Shown here: positions 16,098 through 25,716 of the stretch, one piece after another
Layout of the letters: each line of letters starts with the position of its first letter
Position numbering within the stretch: position 1 is the first letter of the stretch
NCBI GenBank assembly: GCA_913062815.1
Contig: CAJXWZ010000019.1
Span: 1 to 64,000 of the forward strand
DNA from: an uncultured Colwellia sp.
GTDB taxonomy: Bacteria > Pseudomonadota > Gammaproteobacteria > Enterobacterales > Alteromonadaceae
Length of the DNA: 64,000 nt
Direction: 5' to 3'
The notes under the pieces: model-generated
The model's input: only the letters and a program-made list of their open reading frames with translations
Database searches by the model: none
What the model was told of the DNA's origin: nothing
Translations under genes and position numbers: made by a program

Positions 16098-17525
16098 GTG
16101 AAAGAAGATGCCACCATTCTCATTGTTGATGATGATGAAGATATTTTAACTGCAAGTAAGCTTTTGCTTAAGCGTCATTTTTTAAATGTGTTGACTTGTA
16201 ATAACCCCGAGACTATTCCTGAGCTGCTTAATGAGCATAGCTTTGATGCCATATTATTGGATATGAATTTTGGCCCTGGTGAAAGTAGTGGCAAGCAAGG
16301 CTATTTATGGCTCGAAAAAATTCGTAATATTGATGCTCAAGCTGTAGTCATTATGATAACTGCGCACGGTGGTGTTCATGTTGCAGTGAAAGCGATGAAA
16401 CTAGGGGCGAGTGATTTCATTGCCAAGCCTTGGCAAAATGAAAAAGTAATTGCCACAATATCTTCTGCCGTAAGGTTAGGTAAGTCGCGCAGAGAAACTG
16501 TTGAACTTAAAAATACCAACAAAATACTCGCCCAAGTATCTTCAAGTCATAATAGTCAGCAATTGCTTGGCTCTTCAGCAGCAATGTCATCTGTATTGTC
16601 ATTAATTGAGCGTAGTGCACCTACCGATGCCAACGTGCTCATATTAGGTGAGAACGGCACAGGTAAAGAACTGGTCGCAAGAGAGCTTCATGCTCAAAGC
16701 CTTCGCAGTGATAATGTTTTTATGTCGGTTGATTTAGGAGCAATTTCTGAGTCTTTATTTGAAAGTGAGTTATTTGGTCACAAAAAAGGTGCTTTTACTG
16801 GTGCTAGAGAAAATAGAATAGGCAGATTACAAGCGGCTAATGGAGGCACGTTATTTCTAGATGAAATTGGCAACCTCCCCTTGCATTTGCAAGCTAAACT
16901 ATTAACCGTATTAGAGCAACGTACCGTTATACCACTAGGCGCCAATGCTGCCATTCCTTTTGATGTTAGAGTAATAACCGCCACTAATATCACTAAAGCT
17001 GACTTAGCCGATGACCAAAAATTCAGACAAGATCTGCTGTTCAGGTTAAACACGGTTGAAATTAACCTACCGCCATTAAGAGCAAGAGCAAATGACATAG
17101 AGGCCTTAGCCACTCATTATATTAAGTTTTACAGTCAAAAATACGGCAAACCTAATAAATCATTATCGCCAGCTGCACTCAGTGCCATTACTGGTTACGC
17201 TTGGCCTGGCAATGTACGGGCATTAAGACATGCAATTGAAAGAGCGACGATATTATCTCAGCAAGCGTTATTAGAGCCGATTGATTTTCAATTATCGGAT
17301 TACCTCAATAACCCCAAGCCATTGCAAAACCAAGCGACCAATAACCTTAGCGCACCTTTGCCGCCTGAAAATAAAGGCGATATTGATTTAAACTTGGCAA
17401 GATTAGAGAAAAACACTGTAGAACAGGCACTTAAAAAACATAATTACAATATTAGCCATGCCGCGAAAGACCTAGGATTAACGCGAGCAGCACTTTATCG
17501 TAGGATGGAAAAATATGATTTTTAA
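16098..17525 (+). CDS. Sigma-54-dependent response regulator (NtrC family)
   Basis: A 475-residue activator with three domains. The receiver has the acidic pocket DDD at 11-13 and phospho-acceptor D55. The AAA+ domain has Walker A GENGTGKE (about 184-191), the sigma-54 contact loop GAFTGA (about 231) and Walker B GGTLFLDEIG. A Fis-type HTH lies at about 435-475. The start is a GTG at 16098 preceded by AAGGAAG. It overlaps the sensor kinase gene by 11 bp and diverges from the exporter operon, whose sigma-54 promoter it very likely activates when phosphorylated. The stimulus is not evident from the sequence. Confidence 0.93.
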   Translation: MKEDATILIVDDDEDILTASKLLLKRHFLNVLTCNNPETIPELLNEHSFDAILLDMNFGPGESSGKQGYLWLEKIRNIDAQAVVIMITAHGGVHVAVKAMKLGASDFIAKPWQNEKVIATISSAVRLGKSRRETVELKNTNKILAQVSSSHNSQQLLGSSAAMSSVLSLIERSAPTDANVLILGENGTGKELVARELHAQSLRSDNVFMSVDLGAISESLFESELFGHKKGAFTGARENRIGRLQAANGGTLFLDEIGNLPLHLQAKLLTVLEQRTVIPLGANAAIPFDVRVITATNITKADLADDQKFRQDLLFRLNTVEINLPPLRARANDIEALATHYIKFYSQKYGKPNKSLSPAALSAITGYAWPGNVRALRHAIERATILSQQALLEPIDFQLSDYLNNPKPLQNQATNNLSAPLPPENKGDIDLNLARLEKNTVEQALKKHNYNISHAAKDLGLTRAALYRRMEKYDF

Positions 17526-18864
17526 AAAATTCTCATTAATGATTGCCGCTAGAACATTGTTGATAATGCTAACTTTGCTGGCACTCACTTACTTCATTTC
17601 AATCAAAGGCTATTATGCCAATATCATTATATTGTTTACCTTACTTATTTTTCAGAGTCTATCCGTTGTTCGCTATGTTGAAAAAACCAATGCTGAATTA
17701 ACTCGATTTTTAAGCTCCGCAAGGCATGCAGATTTTTCACAACGATTTGAATTGAAAAACCTAGGTTCGGGCTTTGATGAATTGGGTCATGAGTTTTCAG
17801 CCATTCTAGAAAAATTTCAGCATAATCGAGCAAGCCAAGCTGAAGAGTTAATTCATTTAAAGGCCATAATAGAGCATGTGCCGGTACCACTCATTAGCAT
17901 TCATTCTCAAGGGAAAATCACCCTTTGGAATAACAGTGCTCGACGCTTGTTTGGTAGCCATTCAGTTGATTTTGTCGGTGATTTGCCTAAGTTTGGTGAT
18001 AACTTTGCCAATCAATTAACCACTATTGCAGCAGGTGAGCGACGCTTAGTAACTTTTGAAGTTGATGGTATGGAGCAACAACTGACTATTTCAGCAACTG
18101 AGATAATCATTGCTGCAAAACAAGAAAAACTGCTCAGCATGCAGAATATTCAGAACGAACTGGATGGAGCACAATTACAAGCATGGCAAGAGCTAGTAAG
18201 AGTGCTAACGCATGAAATAATGAATAGCATTACCCCTGTCGCTTCTTTAGCAAAAACAGCCGTTGATCTATTAACCGATGTTGAAACAAAACTCGCTAAT
18301 ACCGAGGCAAGTGAAGAGCTCACTGATGTCTGTGATGCAGTAGCAACAGTTGCTAGACGCAGTGAAAGTTTAATGAAATTTGTTGCCAGTTACCGACAAC
18401 TCACCCATTTACCACCGCCAAATAAAAGCAAAATAAAATTAAAAGATGTATTCACTCAAGTTAGCTCAATTGCAACGCAGCACTGGTCTGAAAAATCAAT
18501 TCAGCTAACGGTGAACATTGCGCCAAGTGAATTAGATTTTACTGTCGATGTAGACATGATTGAGCATATGCTCATCAACTTATTAAAAAATGCCGAAGAA
18601 GCCATGTGTACTATCGAAAAGCCAGCAGTAAAGTTAAATGCCTATCTTAACAAACGCGGTCATGTGGTTATTGATGTGCAGGATAATGGCGTAGGTATTT
18701 CTGAAGAAATATCCGATAAAATATTTGTCCCCTTTTTTACCACTAAAAAAGAAGGCTCTGGCGTGGGTTTAGCCCTAACTCGTCAAGTGATGATCGCACA
18801 TAATGGCACGGTAAAAGTTGAGAAAAACATTAAGCAAGGCTCATTGTTCCGGTTAACATTTTGA
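17515..18864 (+). CDS. Membrane sensor histidine kinase, partner of the NtrC-type regulator
   Basis: A 449-residue kinase. Two N-terminal TM segments (about 10-28 and 32-50) have almost no periplasmic loop between them, so the signal is probably sensed in the membrane or cytoplasm. A HAMP-like linker, a PAS-like region (about 115-200), an H-box with LTHEIMNSI (His about 232), an N-box LLKNAEEAM, and G-boxes DNGVGI and GSGVGLAL follow. It is close to the intramembrane-sensing NtrY-like kinases often paired with MacB-type exporters. The ATG overlaps the regulator gene by 11 bp, so the two are co-translated. Confidence 0.9.
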   Translation: MIFKKFSLMIAARTLLIMLTLLALTYFISIKGYYANIIILFTLLIFQSLSVVRYVEKTNAELTRFLSSARHADFSQRFELKNLGSGFDELGHEFSAILEKFQHNRASQAEELIHLKAIIEHVPVPLISIHSQGKITLWNNSARRLFGSHSVDFVGDLPKFGDNFANQLTTIAAGERRLVTFEVDGMEQQLTISATEIIIAAKQEKLLSMQNIQNELDGAQLQAWQELVRVLTHEIMNSITPVASLAKTAVDLLTDVETKLANTEASEELTDVCDAVATVARRSESLMKFVASYRQLTHLPPPNKSKIKLKDVFTQVSSIATQHWSEKSIQLTVNIAPSELDFTVDVDMIEHMLINLLKNAEEAMCTIEKPAVKLNAYLNKRGHVVIDVQDNGVGISEEISDKIFVPFFTTKKEGSGVGLALTRQVMIAHNGTVKVEKNIKQGSLFRLTF

Positions 18865-18931
18865 ACAAAGACAATAGTTGTTGTGTATGTTGTCATCTAA
18901 TCTTTCGCGCTGTATCAACTATTTTTGGTGC

Positions 18932-20074
18932 CTATGACTTTATCGTGCTCTGTTCAATTTTTCGAAAGTAAGGTGACACAAGGCGACGCCAAGACAAGGT
19001 AAAACCGGTATAAACTAAGAAGCATGCGGCCAATGAAGCAAAGCCTGCAATTGTTTGACCGATAAAACCGAAATATTCTCCTGTATGTAGAAACCTCACT
19101 ACGCCCCAAGCTTGAGCTCCTTTCGACCAATCTGAGCCACCTTTAACTTTAACAACCTCACCAGTATTGTTATCAAGAAACAATGCATAAGCGGCCGAGT
19201 AATCGTTACCTAGCGCTCTGTCGATATAAAATCGGGTATTGCCAGATTCCCGACCAAACTCTATCCACATTGAGTGCCAGTCAACGGCACCATTGTCATT
19301 TGCATGTTGCTTAGCAATAGCAAACAACGTTTCATAGTTTTGTTTACCGTCAACCAGTGCTACTGCTACACGATTTTTCCGAGGCCCTGGCGCCTCTTCA
19401 CCATAAACACCATAAAGCATTTCATTCGCCCAATGAAAGTGGAATACCGTGGCAGTAGCTACTATGACGAACAGTGGCACTAGCGCCCAAAAACCCAGCA
19501 CGTGATGCCAATTAAAATGTTTGGCGTGCAAACTTTTAAATTGTCTTTTGAAAAATATATACTGCTTTATTGAAGACCAACTGAGGCGACGAGGTAGCCA
19601 TAAATACGCGCCAGAAACGATAAGAAATAGAAATAACAAATTGCTATAGGCGGTAATTTCTTTCGCAAGAGCTTGTTGCTTTCCTTTAAGGGCTAACCAT
19701 CGATGTAACGCTTCAATAAAGTGAAGTGACTCTACAATACTACTTTCGCCTATCTGCAATATGTCACCCGAATACGGAGAAAGTAAATAACGATGATGAC
19801 CAACCCAAATAGGGATAGCCCGCCCTTCTTCATTAATTTGGTGGATGTAAATGTGCTTTTCGTCAGGGTGCTTTTCACGACCAATATTTAACACTTCATC
19901 CGTTGTTAATCTTTGCTCACCCGCTTGTGGACGTACACTATAGAGTGCAGATTCCCACTCTTTTATTTGCGCTTCATAAGTTAATAAAACACCTGTGACA
20001 GACATAACAAATACAACAATGCCAACACTAATACCAACAACTAAATGCGACCAAAACAGGAATTTACGTAGCAT
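18932..20074 (-). CDS. PepSY-associated TM (PepSY_TM) inner-membrane protein
   Basis: A 380-residue protein with an N-terminal TM helix (about 9-32), a PepSY-like periplasmic segment, two or three further TM helices (about 140-160, 190-212) and a C-terminal TM helix (about 340-362). Conserved histidines in LHRWL, HWHH and LHTGEYFG are typical of the family, in which some members act as ferric-siderophore reductases beside TonB receptors. It lies behind a TonB-dependent receptor gene on the same strand, with a terminator in between, which supports a role in iron uptake. The exact role is inferred. Confidence 0.82.
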   Translation of the reverse strand: MLRKFLFWSHLVVGISVGIVVFVMSVTGVLLTYEAQIKEWESALYSVRPQAGEQRLTTDEVLNIGREKHPDEKHIYIHQINEEGRAIPIWVGHHRYLLSPYSGDILQIGESSIVESLHFIEALHRWLALKGKQQALAKEITAYSNLLFLFLIVSGAYLWLPRRLSWSSIKQYIFFKRQFKSLHAKHFNWHHVLGFWALVPLFVIVATATVFHFHWANEMLYGVYGEEAPGPRKNRVAVALVDGKQNYETLFAIAKQHANDNGAVDWHSMWIEFGRESGNTRFYIDRALGNDYSAAYALFLDNNTGEVVKVKGGSDWSKGAQAWGVVRFLHTGEYFGFIGQTIAGFASLAACFLVYTGFTLSWRRLVSPYFRKIEQSTIKS

Positions 20075-20177
20075 TTTATACCTTATCTAACTTGTAGAAA
20101 TAAAGTCTGTAATTTCATCCTAGACGAATGTATTTGAGCTCTCTAAATTTCTAATACTAATGTGCAATTTGAAGAAA

Positions 20178-20206
20178 AACGGCTATTGCAAAAGACAATA
20201 GCCGTT
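20178..20206 (-). terminator. Terminator after the TonB receptor gene
   Basis: A perfect 11-bp stem AACGGCTATTG (20178-20188) and CAATAGCCGTT (20196-20206) with a 7-nt loop. On the minus strand it is followed by TTTTTCTTC, and it lies 20 nt past the receptor stop. Confidence 0.88.
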
Positions 20207-20225
20207 TATCAAACCGTGGGATTTC

Positions 20226-22217
20226 TTAAAACTGATAACTTAGTGACAAGCGAATATCTCGTCCAGCTTCATAGATACCAGAAACGCCTTCCCAACCTGG
20301 TACACCGTTATAGTCAGCAACACTTGAATGGTCGATGTAATGTTCATCAAATAAGTTTTGCACACTTAAGTTAACCGATACATTGTCATTAGGCTGCCAT
20401 TGAACGAATACGTCATGTACTTGATAACCTGGTTTATCAATTTCTGTCGTTTCGTCAGACCAGCCAATTTCAACCATACGATGAAACACTTCGATGTTGT
20501 TCAAATCTTGAACATAACTATAGTTCCAACCCATTTCAACAGTATCTGAGAAAATATAGTTAACATTCAAGCCCCATGTATCACCTCGGGCGTTGGCTAA
20601 ACCATTAGCTTCATAACCTTCCACAGTATTACCATTTAGCTCTGCTTCGCTGTTTGTATAACTAGCGTCAAACCTAAAATCATTTAACCAATATGAGGCT
20701 TTAAGTTCAAAACCATTAGTTTCGAACTTGCCTACATTTTCATAATATGAACCAGCAGCTATTTTATCTTGAATGACATTATTAATTTCACTTTGATAAA
20801 CAGAAGCAACTACTTGCCAATTTTCATCTCGGTAAGTTAACCCCAATTCAGTATTGTCTACTTCTTCGGCTTTTAAATGTGGCGCAAGAGTAGATTCACC
20901 ATTTTCAATAGTGAATGAATCACCCACTTCTTTACCACGCATAGCTTCGGCATAACCAATATTCAAAATCCAATTTTCATTAAGGCTATACTGTAAACCA
21001 AGGTTTGGGCTTACGCCGTCACTATCGGTATTAGCATTATATGTTACTTGATCTAGTTCATATTCATCATAGCGAACACCAAAACTTAGCAATAACGCAT
21101 TGGTAACTTGCCAGTGGTCCTGAACATATAGTCCAGTTACTGAGCCTTCTTCTTTAGCACCACTTTCACCAGGAGCGCCAGATTTAACTTCATCTTCGCG
21201 ATATTCAACACCATAAGTAATAGTATGTTCGCCTACGTTGCTTGTATTGCGAATATCAAAACCTGTTGTGCTTACTTCACCACGATATATACCCCATCGA
21301 CCATCTTGCTCAACACTTGCTTCAGTACTATAAATAGTCGTTTCTAAGTTAATGTATTCATCGGCAAAATAACTGTGATTGAAAACTAACGTATCGCGTT
21401 CAACAGTAAGTGGATAAAGAGGGTTCCAACTCGACTCAGGCCAATTAGGACGCTGAACAAAATCCCCCTCTTCTATCCTCGTTTCATAGCTAATGCTTAA
21501 GGATTGGTTTTCGGTAATATCACCACTTAGTTTAACAAAACCTAAGCTCTGCTCAGGATCTGTCCCTGAAATTTCATTACCTTCACCATCTTCCATATTT
21601 TCACGGTCAATCGTCATATATGAGCCAATAACGCCCCAATCATCATTGATACGACCAAATATAGAAGTACTTAATTGGTATCCTTCATTACTAAAATAAC
21701 TTGCTTTGATTTTAGCGCCAAACTCTTCGCCTGCATCTAAAACATCATTAATGTTCTTTGTTTTAAAGCGAATTGCACCACCAATTGCACCAGCACCCGC
21801 GGTTGCCTCACCCGCACCTGCTTGAACTTCAACTTCTTTTAACAATTCAGGGTCAACAGATACACGGCCAATATGATGAAATAAGGTACTAGTTTGGGGT
21901 GCACCATCCACGGTTACATTAAGTTGAGTATCTTCTAAACCACGAATGTATACTTTCTGAGCGACACCTAATGAGCCACCAACAGAGACAGATGGTACAG
22001 AACGAAAGATGTCGGCTAAGTCATTGGCTTGATACTTTTCTAATTCTTCAGTGGCAATTACAGAGTTTGTGGTTTGACCAACCACCACAATTGTTTCTGT
22101 CTCTTTTTCATCGACAACTTTATTAATAGATTCTGCGTATGTCTGAGGAACAGCAATTGCGCTTGCAATTGCTATGGTTAAAGGAGTTAATCCTTTATTC
22201 GTTTTTCCAAGTTTCAT
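20226..22217 (-). CDS. TonB-dependent outer-membrane receptor (probable iron-chelate uptake)
   Basis: A 663-residue receptor. It has a signal peptide ending TYAES (about residue 30), a TonB-box-like ETIVVVG (about 42), a plug domain (about 55-165; VYIRGLEDTQLNVTVDGA) and a 22-strand barrel ending LSLSYQF with the terminal aromatic residue usual for outer-membrane proteins. Two Fur-like boxes lie in its upstream region. The substrate is not certain: siderophore or heme are both possible, and no FRAP/NPNL heme motif is clearly seen. It sits between a two-component pair and a PepSY_TM gene, all on the same strand. Confidence 0.92.
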   Translation of the reverse strand: MKLGKTNKGLTPLTIAIASAIAVPQTYAESINKVVDEKETETIVVVGQTTNSVIATEELEKYQANDLADIFRSVPSVSVGGSLGVAQKVYIRGLEDTQLNVTVDGAPQTSTLFHHIGRVSVDPELLKEVEVQAGAGEATAGAGAIGGAIRFKTKNINDVLDAGEEFGAKIKASYFSNEGYQLSTSIFGRINDDWGVIGSYMTIDRENMEDGEGNEISGTDPEQSLGFVKLSGDITENQSLSISYETRIEEGDFVQRPNWPESSWNPLYPLTVERDTLVFNHSYFADEYINLETTIYSTEASVEQDGRWGIYRGEVSTTGFDIRNTSNVGEHTITYGVEYREDEVKSGAPGESGAKEEGSVTGLYVQDHWQVTNALLLSFGVRYDEYELDQVTYNANTDSDGVSPNLGLQYSLNENWILNIGYAEAMRGKEVGDSFTIENGESTLAPHLKAEEVDNTELGLTYRDENWQVVASVYQSEINNVIQDKIAAGSYYENVGKFETNGFELKASYWLNDFRFDASYTNSEAELNGNTVEGYEANGLANARGDTWGLNVNYIFSDTVEMGWNYSYVQDLNNIEVFHRMVEIGWSDETTEIDKPGYQVHDVFVQWQPNDNVSVNLSVQNLFDEHYIDHSSVADYNGVPGWEGVSGIYEAGRDIRLSLSYQF

Positions 22218-22233
22218 GTCGGGCCTTTATAGA

Positions 22234-22280
22234 TTAATTATGATAACAATTAGTTAAATACGAATTATTATCATTTTCAA
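22234..22280 (-). promoter_or_regulatory. Two Fur-box-like sites upstream of the TonB receptor gene
   Basis: Read on the minus strand, one site around 22280-22261 contains AATGATAATAATTCG and a second around 22254-22234 contains TTGTTATCATAATTAATC. Both resemble halves or overlapping hexamers of the Fur consensus GATAATGATAATCATTATC. They cover the promoter region of the receptor gene, so repression by Fur-iron is likely. Confidence 0.7.
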
Positions 22281-22331
22281 TCAAAGATCCAGTCTTTTTA
22301 CATTTGTTACAAATAAATAATAAAGAAAGGG

Positions 22332-23672
22332 TTATTCTTTAGGGAAGGAAATCGTCATGCATAGACCTTCTGGCTCTATGTTCTTTGACTTGATTGTGGC
22401 TCTAATAGCAGCTAGCTGTCTTTTTGCTAATGCTAGCCCAAGACCAAAGCTATCACTGTTAGCGGCGCGTGAACTGTCAACTCTAAAAAAAGGTTTAAAA
22501 ATGGTTTCTAAATATTGTTCAGGCACTCCAGGCCCCTGATCTATGATATTCACTTGAAATAAATCACTTTTTTCAACGACTGAAACTGATACTTTTTTTC
22601 CTTTTGGCGTGTATCGTAAAGCGTTTCTCAACACATTTTCTAACGCTTGGCCTGCGGCCCTATGGCTAGAGTTTTCGATCAATGCCGAATCAGGTAATTG
22701 ACAACTAATATCTCTGTCTGGAAATTCAAATTTAGCGTCTTCAATCAAGACATCAAGTAGATCAATTAATTCAAGTGCTTCTTGCTGTAATTCAGGTTGT
22801 TCATTTTCAAGCCAAGCTAAACTGAGTGTATCTTCTACTAATTTTCGGATTTGTTTTGATTCACGATCTATTCGTTCAATATTTTTACTAGGATTTAACA
22901 AGCTATTTTCGTTATTTAGTGCAATATCAAGTCGAGTTAAAGGCGTTCTTAATTCGTGAGATAAATCAGCTATTAATTGTCGCTGACTGGTAATTTGCTC
23001 ACCAATACGCGCCGCCATTTGATCAAAGGTTATCGCAAGCTCAGAAAATTCATCATTGCGCTCACCCATCATTTTTTTGGCGCTAACCGTAAAATTTCCT
23101 TTACTAAAATCTCGTGTCGCTGTTTTTAATTGAATTAGCGGTGTCATAATATAGCGATACAATAAGTAAGATAAAAATATTAGTAGTATTGCTGGAATAA
23201 TTATTTGTAAGGTGACTTGGGTATATTGCCAATAAGCGCCGGGTCTCATTCTGCTAGGTAAATAGATGAGCAAACTTGTTTTTTTGTCGCTAAATGGCAT
23301 TTGCATCACCGGGTTTCTATCAAAATACAAGTGTATCTTCCAGTCGACATTACGACCCAAATTATAACCTTGATAATATTCTGATTTTAATGTTTCACCA
23401 GCAATATTTTCTATACTAAAAGCAGCAACAACCATCCAGGTGTTTTCTTGTTTTTGTAATGCTGCTAACCAATTATCTAAGGCAATTTTATCCCCAGACA
23501 AATGTAACTGTTCGGCTTGTGCTCCCCAGCTAATGAGTGTTTGTTTATCTTCAAGGGAAAGGTAGCTCATCCCCTCTTCTGTCTTTGAGGTGAGTAAATT
23601 GAGAAAATAAAAAACTATCACTAAGCTAGTGGCAATAATAAGACATAATTTTAAAAACAGTTTGTGAGTCAT
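22332..23672 (-). CDS. EnvZ/OmpR-type sensor histidine kinase
   Basis: A 446-residue kinase starting at the ATG at 23672, which overlaps the regulator stop as ATGA. It has an N-terminal TM helix, a periplasmic sensing loop (about 30-150), a second TM (about 152-175), a HAMP linker and the H-box LSHELRTPL (His about 239). N-box LRNALRYTPKG, and G-boxes DQGPGV and GLGLALAK follow. It probably signals to the adjoining OmpR-type regulator. Its nearness to a Fur-controlled TonB receptor suggests metal or envelope sensing, but nothing in the sensing loop identifies the ligand. Confidence 0.92.
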   Translation of the reverse strand: MTHKLFLKLCLIIATSLVIVFYFLNLLTSKTEEGMSYLSLEDKQTLISWGAQAEQLHLSGDKIALDNWLAALQKQENTWMVVAAFSIENIAGETLKSEYYQGYNLGRNVDWKIHLYFDRNPVMQMPFSDKKTSLLIYLPSRMRPGAYWQYTQVTLQIIIPAILLIFLSYLLYRYIMTPLIQLKTATRDFSKGNFTVSAKKMMGERNDEFSELAITFDQMAARIGEQITSQRQLIADLSHELRTPLTRLDIALNNENSLLNPSKNIERIDRESKQIRKLVEDTLSLAWLENEQPELQQEALELIDLLDVLIEDAKFEFPDRDISCQLPDSALIENSSHRAAGQALENVLRNALRYTPKGKKVSVSVVEKSDLFQVNIIDQGPGVPEQYLETIFKPFFRVDSSRAANSDSFGLGLALAKRQLAAIRATIKSKNIEPEGLCMTISFPKE

Positions 23673-24355
23673 ATTAAGCAATAACCTTTACCATGGCTGG
23701 TTTGTAATCGCTGTCCTTGCCAATTTGCCTCATTGAGCTTTCGGCGTACTCGGCTCAAGTGCATATCTAAACTACGGTCGTATGCGCCAAGATTCTTATT
23801 GAGTACTTTTTGATATAAATAGGCCTTACTTAACACTTCTCCTCGATGAAGTAATAATTCCCACAATAACTTCAATTGAATAGGAGTAAAGTCCAACACT
23901 TCATTATGTATAGTTACTTTTTTAGTTTTATAGTTGATCTCTAAACCATCAACGATAAGTTCTTGTTGTGAGTTATCCTGAACTTTAGTGTGGCTACGGC
24001 GTAAAATAGCCTCTATTCTCAGTAATAATTCAGTGGTACTGAAGGGCTTGGCTACATAATCATCAGCTCCCTGGCTAAACCCTTGAATTTTTTCTTGTTC
24101 TGCACCTTTAGCCGTTACCATAATCACAGGTGTCTGGCATGACTTTCTTAAAACGTTAAGTAATGAAAAGCCATCTCGCTCAGGCAACATGACATCTAGC
24201 AAAATTAAATGATGTAGCTTAGAGGAAGCTCTAATTAAACCAGTTTCACCGTCAAAACATTGCTCTACTTGATAACCTTTACTGGTAAGTAATTCTGCTA
24301 ATTGCTGGTTAAGAACGCTATCATCCTCAATCACTAAGATGCTGTAATCTGACAT
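23669..24355 (-). CDS. OmpR-family response regulator
   Basis: A 228-residue regulator with a receiver (E10-D11-D12 acidic pocket, phospho-acceptor D54 in LLDVMLP, K about 104 in AKPF) and a winged-helix Trans_reg_C domain (about 130-228; FTPIQLKLLWELLLHRGEVLS). Its TGA overlaps the ATG of the kinase gene, so the pair is translationally coupled. Target genes are not evident; the TonB receptor next door is a candidate. Confidence 0.93.
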   Translation of the reverse strand: MSDYSILVIEDDSVLNQQLAELLTSKGYQVEQCFDGETGLIRASSKLHHLILLDVMLPERDGFSLLNVLRKSCQTPVIMVTAKGAEQEKIQGFSQGADDYVAKPFSTTELLLRIEAILRRSHTKVQDNSQQELIVDGLEINYKTKKVTIHNEVLDFTPIQLKLLWELLLHRGEVLSKAYLYQKVLNKNLGAYDRSLDMHLSRVRRKLNEANWQGQRLQTSHGKGYCLI

Positions 24356-24546
24356 GTTGCTAGCTGCTTAAATAAAACAACTGATTGTATCGATACTATG
24401 TAGATTAGCAACTGCTACTTTCAATACTGAAATTTGATATTTACTAACAACATTACTTAGAAGTTAAGAATATTTGAATACTTTCACAATAGCCTTAGAA
24501 TATTGATTAGTATATATTTTGTATGTGAAATAACTGAGGATGAACG

Positions 24547-25545
24547 ATGACACAAGCTAACAAAATTCGCTGGGGTATTCTTAGCACAGCTAAAATTGCC
24601 CGCGAACAGATGATACCGGCAATTCATGCTTCATCATCTTCAGAAGTGGTGGCTTGTGCTTCACGTGATCAATCACAAGCTGATAGTTTTGCCAAGCAAG
24701 CAAACATTCCAGTTGCCTATGATAGTTACCAGCAGTTATTAGATGATGACAGTATTGATGTTATTTATAATCCATTGCCCAATCATTTGCATGTGCCTTG
24801 GACCATCAAGGCAATTGAAGCTGGCAAGCATGTATTATGTGAAAAGCCAATCGGTTTAGACGTTAATGAAGTTGCGCAATTAATTACAGTGACAAACAAG
24901 CATTCTCACTTAAAAGTAATGGAAGCTTTTATGTATCGCTTCCACCCACAGTGGCAAATAGCTAAACAACGTATTATCCAAGGAAAACTGGGGAAGTTAC
25001 ACGGCATTGATGCCGTGTTTACATATAATAATGTTGACCCAAATAATGTAAGAAATATGCCCGGTATTGGTGGTGGTGGCTTAATGGACATTGGTTGTTA
25101 TTGTATTTCTATCGCCCGTTACTTACTCGAAAAAGAGCCCTTACGAGTCATGGGGAAATTAACCATTGATGATGATTTTCAAACGGATAAACATGCCAGC
25201 GCCATGCTCGACTTCGGTGATATTCGCACATCGATGTTTTGCTCAACACAAACTGAAGCATCTCAACGAGTAAAAGTTTTTGGAGAAAAAGGCAATTTAA
25301 CTATTGAGCTTCCATTTAACCCGCCAAAAATGCAGGAGACCAAGTTGATTTGGCAACATCAAAAAGCAGAAGAAATTGAAATAGTTAAAGCTTGTGATCA
25401 TTATGTTAATCAAGTGGATGCACTAGCCAATACTATAGTTCGTGGTACAGAGGCACCAACACCGCTCATTGATGCGCTTGCGAATATGAAAGTTATTGAA
25501 GCAATTTTTGCTAGTGATAAAGAGGATGCATGGGTAAATATCTAG
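24547..25545 (+). CDS. Gfo/Idh/MocA-family oxidoreductase
   Basis: A 332-residue NAD(P)-dependent dehydrogenase. The N-terminal Rossmann fold starts KIRWGILSTAKIA, and the catalytic-lysine motif CEKPIG lies at about residues 99-104; the second half fits the family's alpha/beta substrate domain (MEAFMYRFHP, GGGGLMDIGCY). Substrates in this family are usually sugars or polyols, but none can be assigned here. It is monocistronic as far as can be seen, with a Shine-Dalgarno TGAGGA before the ATG. Confidence 0.88.
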   Translation: MTQANKIRWGILSTAKIAREQMIPAIHASSSSEVVACASRDQSQADSFAKQANIPVAYDSYQQLLDDDSIDVIYNPLPNHLHVPWTIKAIEAGKHVLCEKPIGLDVNEVAQLITVTNKHSHLKVMEAFMYRFHPQWQIAKQRIIQGKLGKLHGIDAVFTYNNVDPNNVRNMPGIGGGGLMDIGCYCISIARYLLEKEPLRVMGKLTIDDDFQTDKHASAMLDFGDIRTSMFCSTQTEASQRVKVFGEKGNLTIELPFNPPKMQETKLIWQHQKAEEIEIVKACDHYVNQVDALANTIVRGTEAPTPLIDALANMKVIEAIFASDKEDAWVNI

Positions 25546-25716
25546 CTATCTTATTTAGCACATATTAAGGTTCATTATTATTTAAATCGTGCAAAATTAG
25601 CTTAAAAAGATAACAATAAAAGTCGTGCTAATTGTGAGTATCGACAGCGATTCTTATTGAAGAAAGTTACAAATTCAGCTATAGCTTAATAAGACGAAAT
25701 TATTGGAACTAAAATA

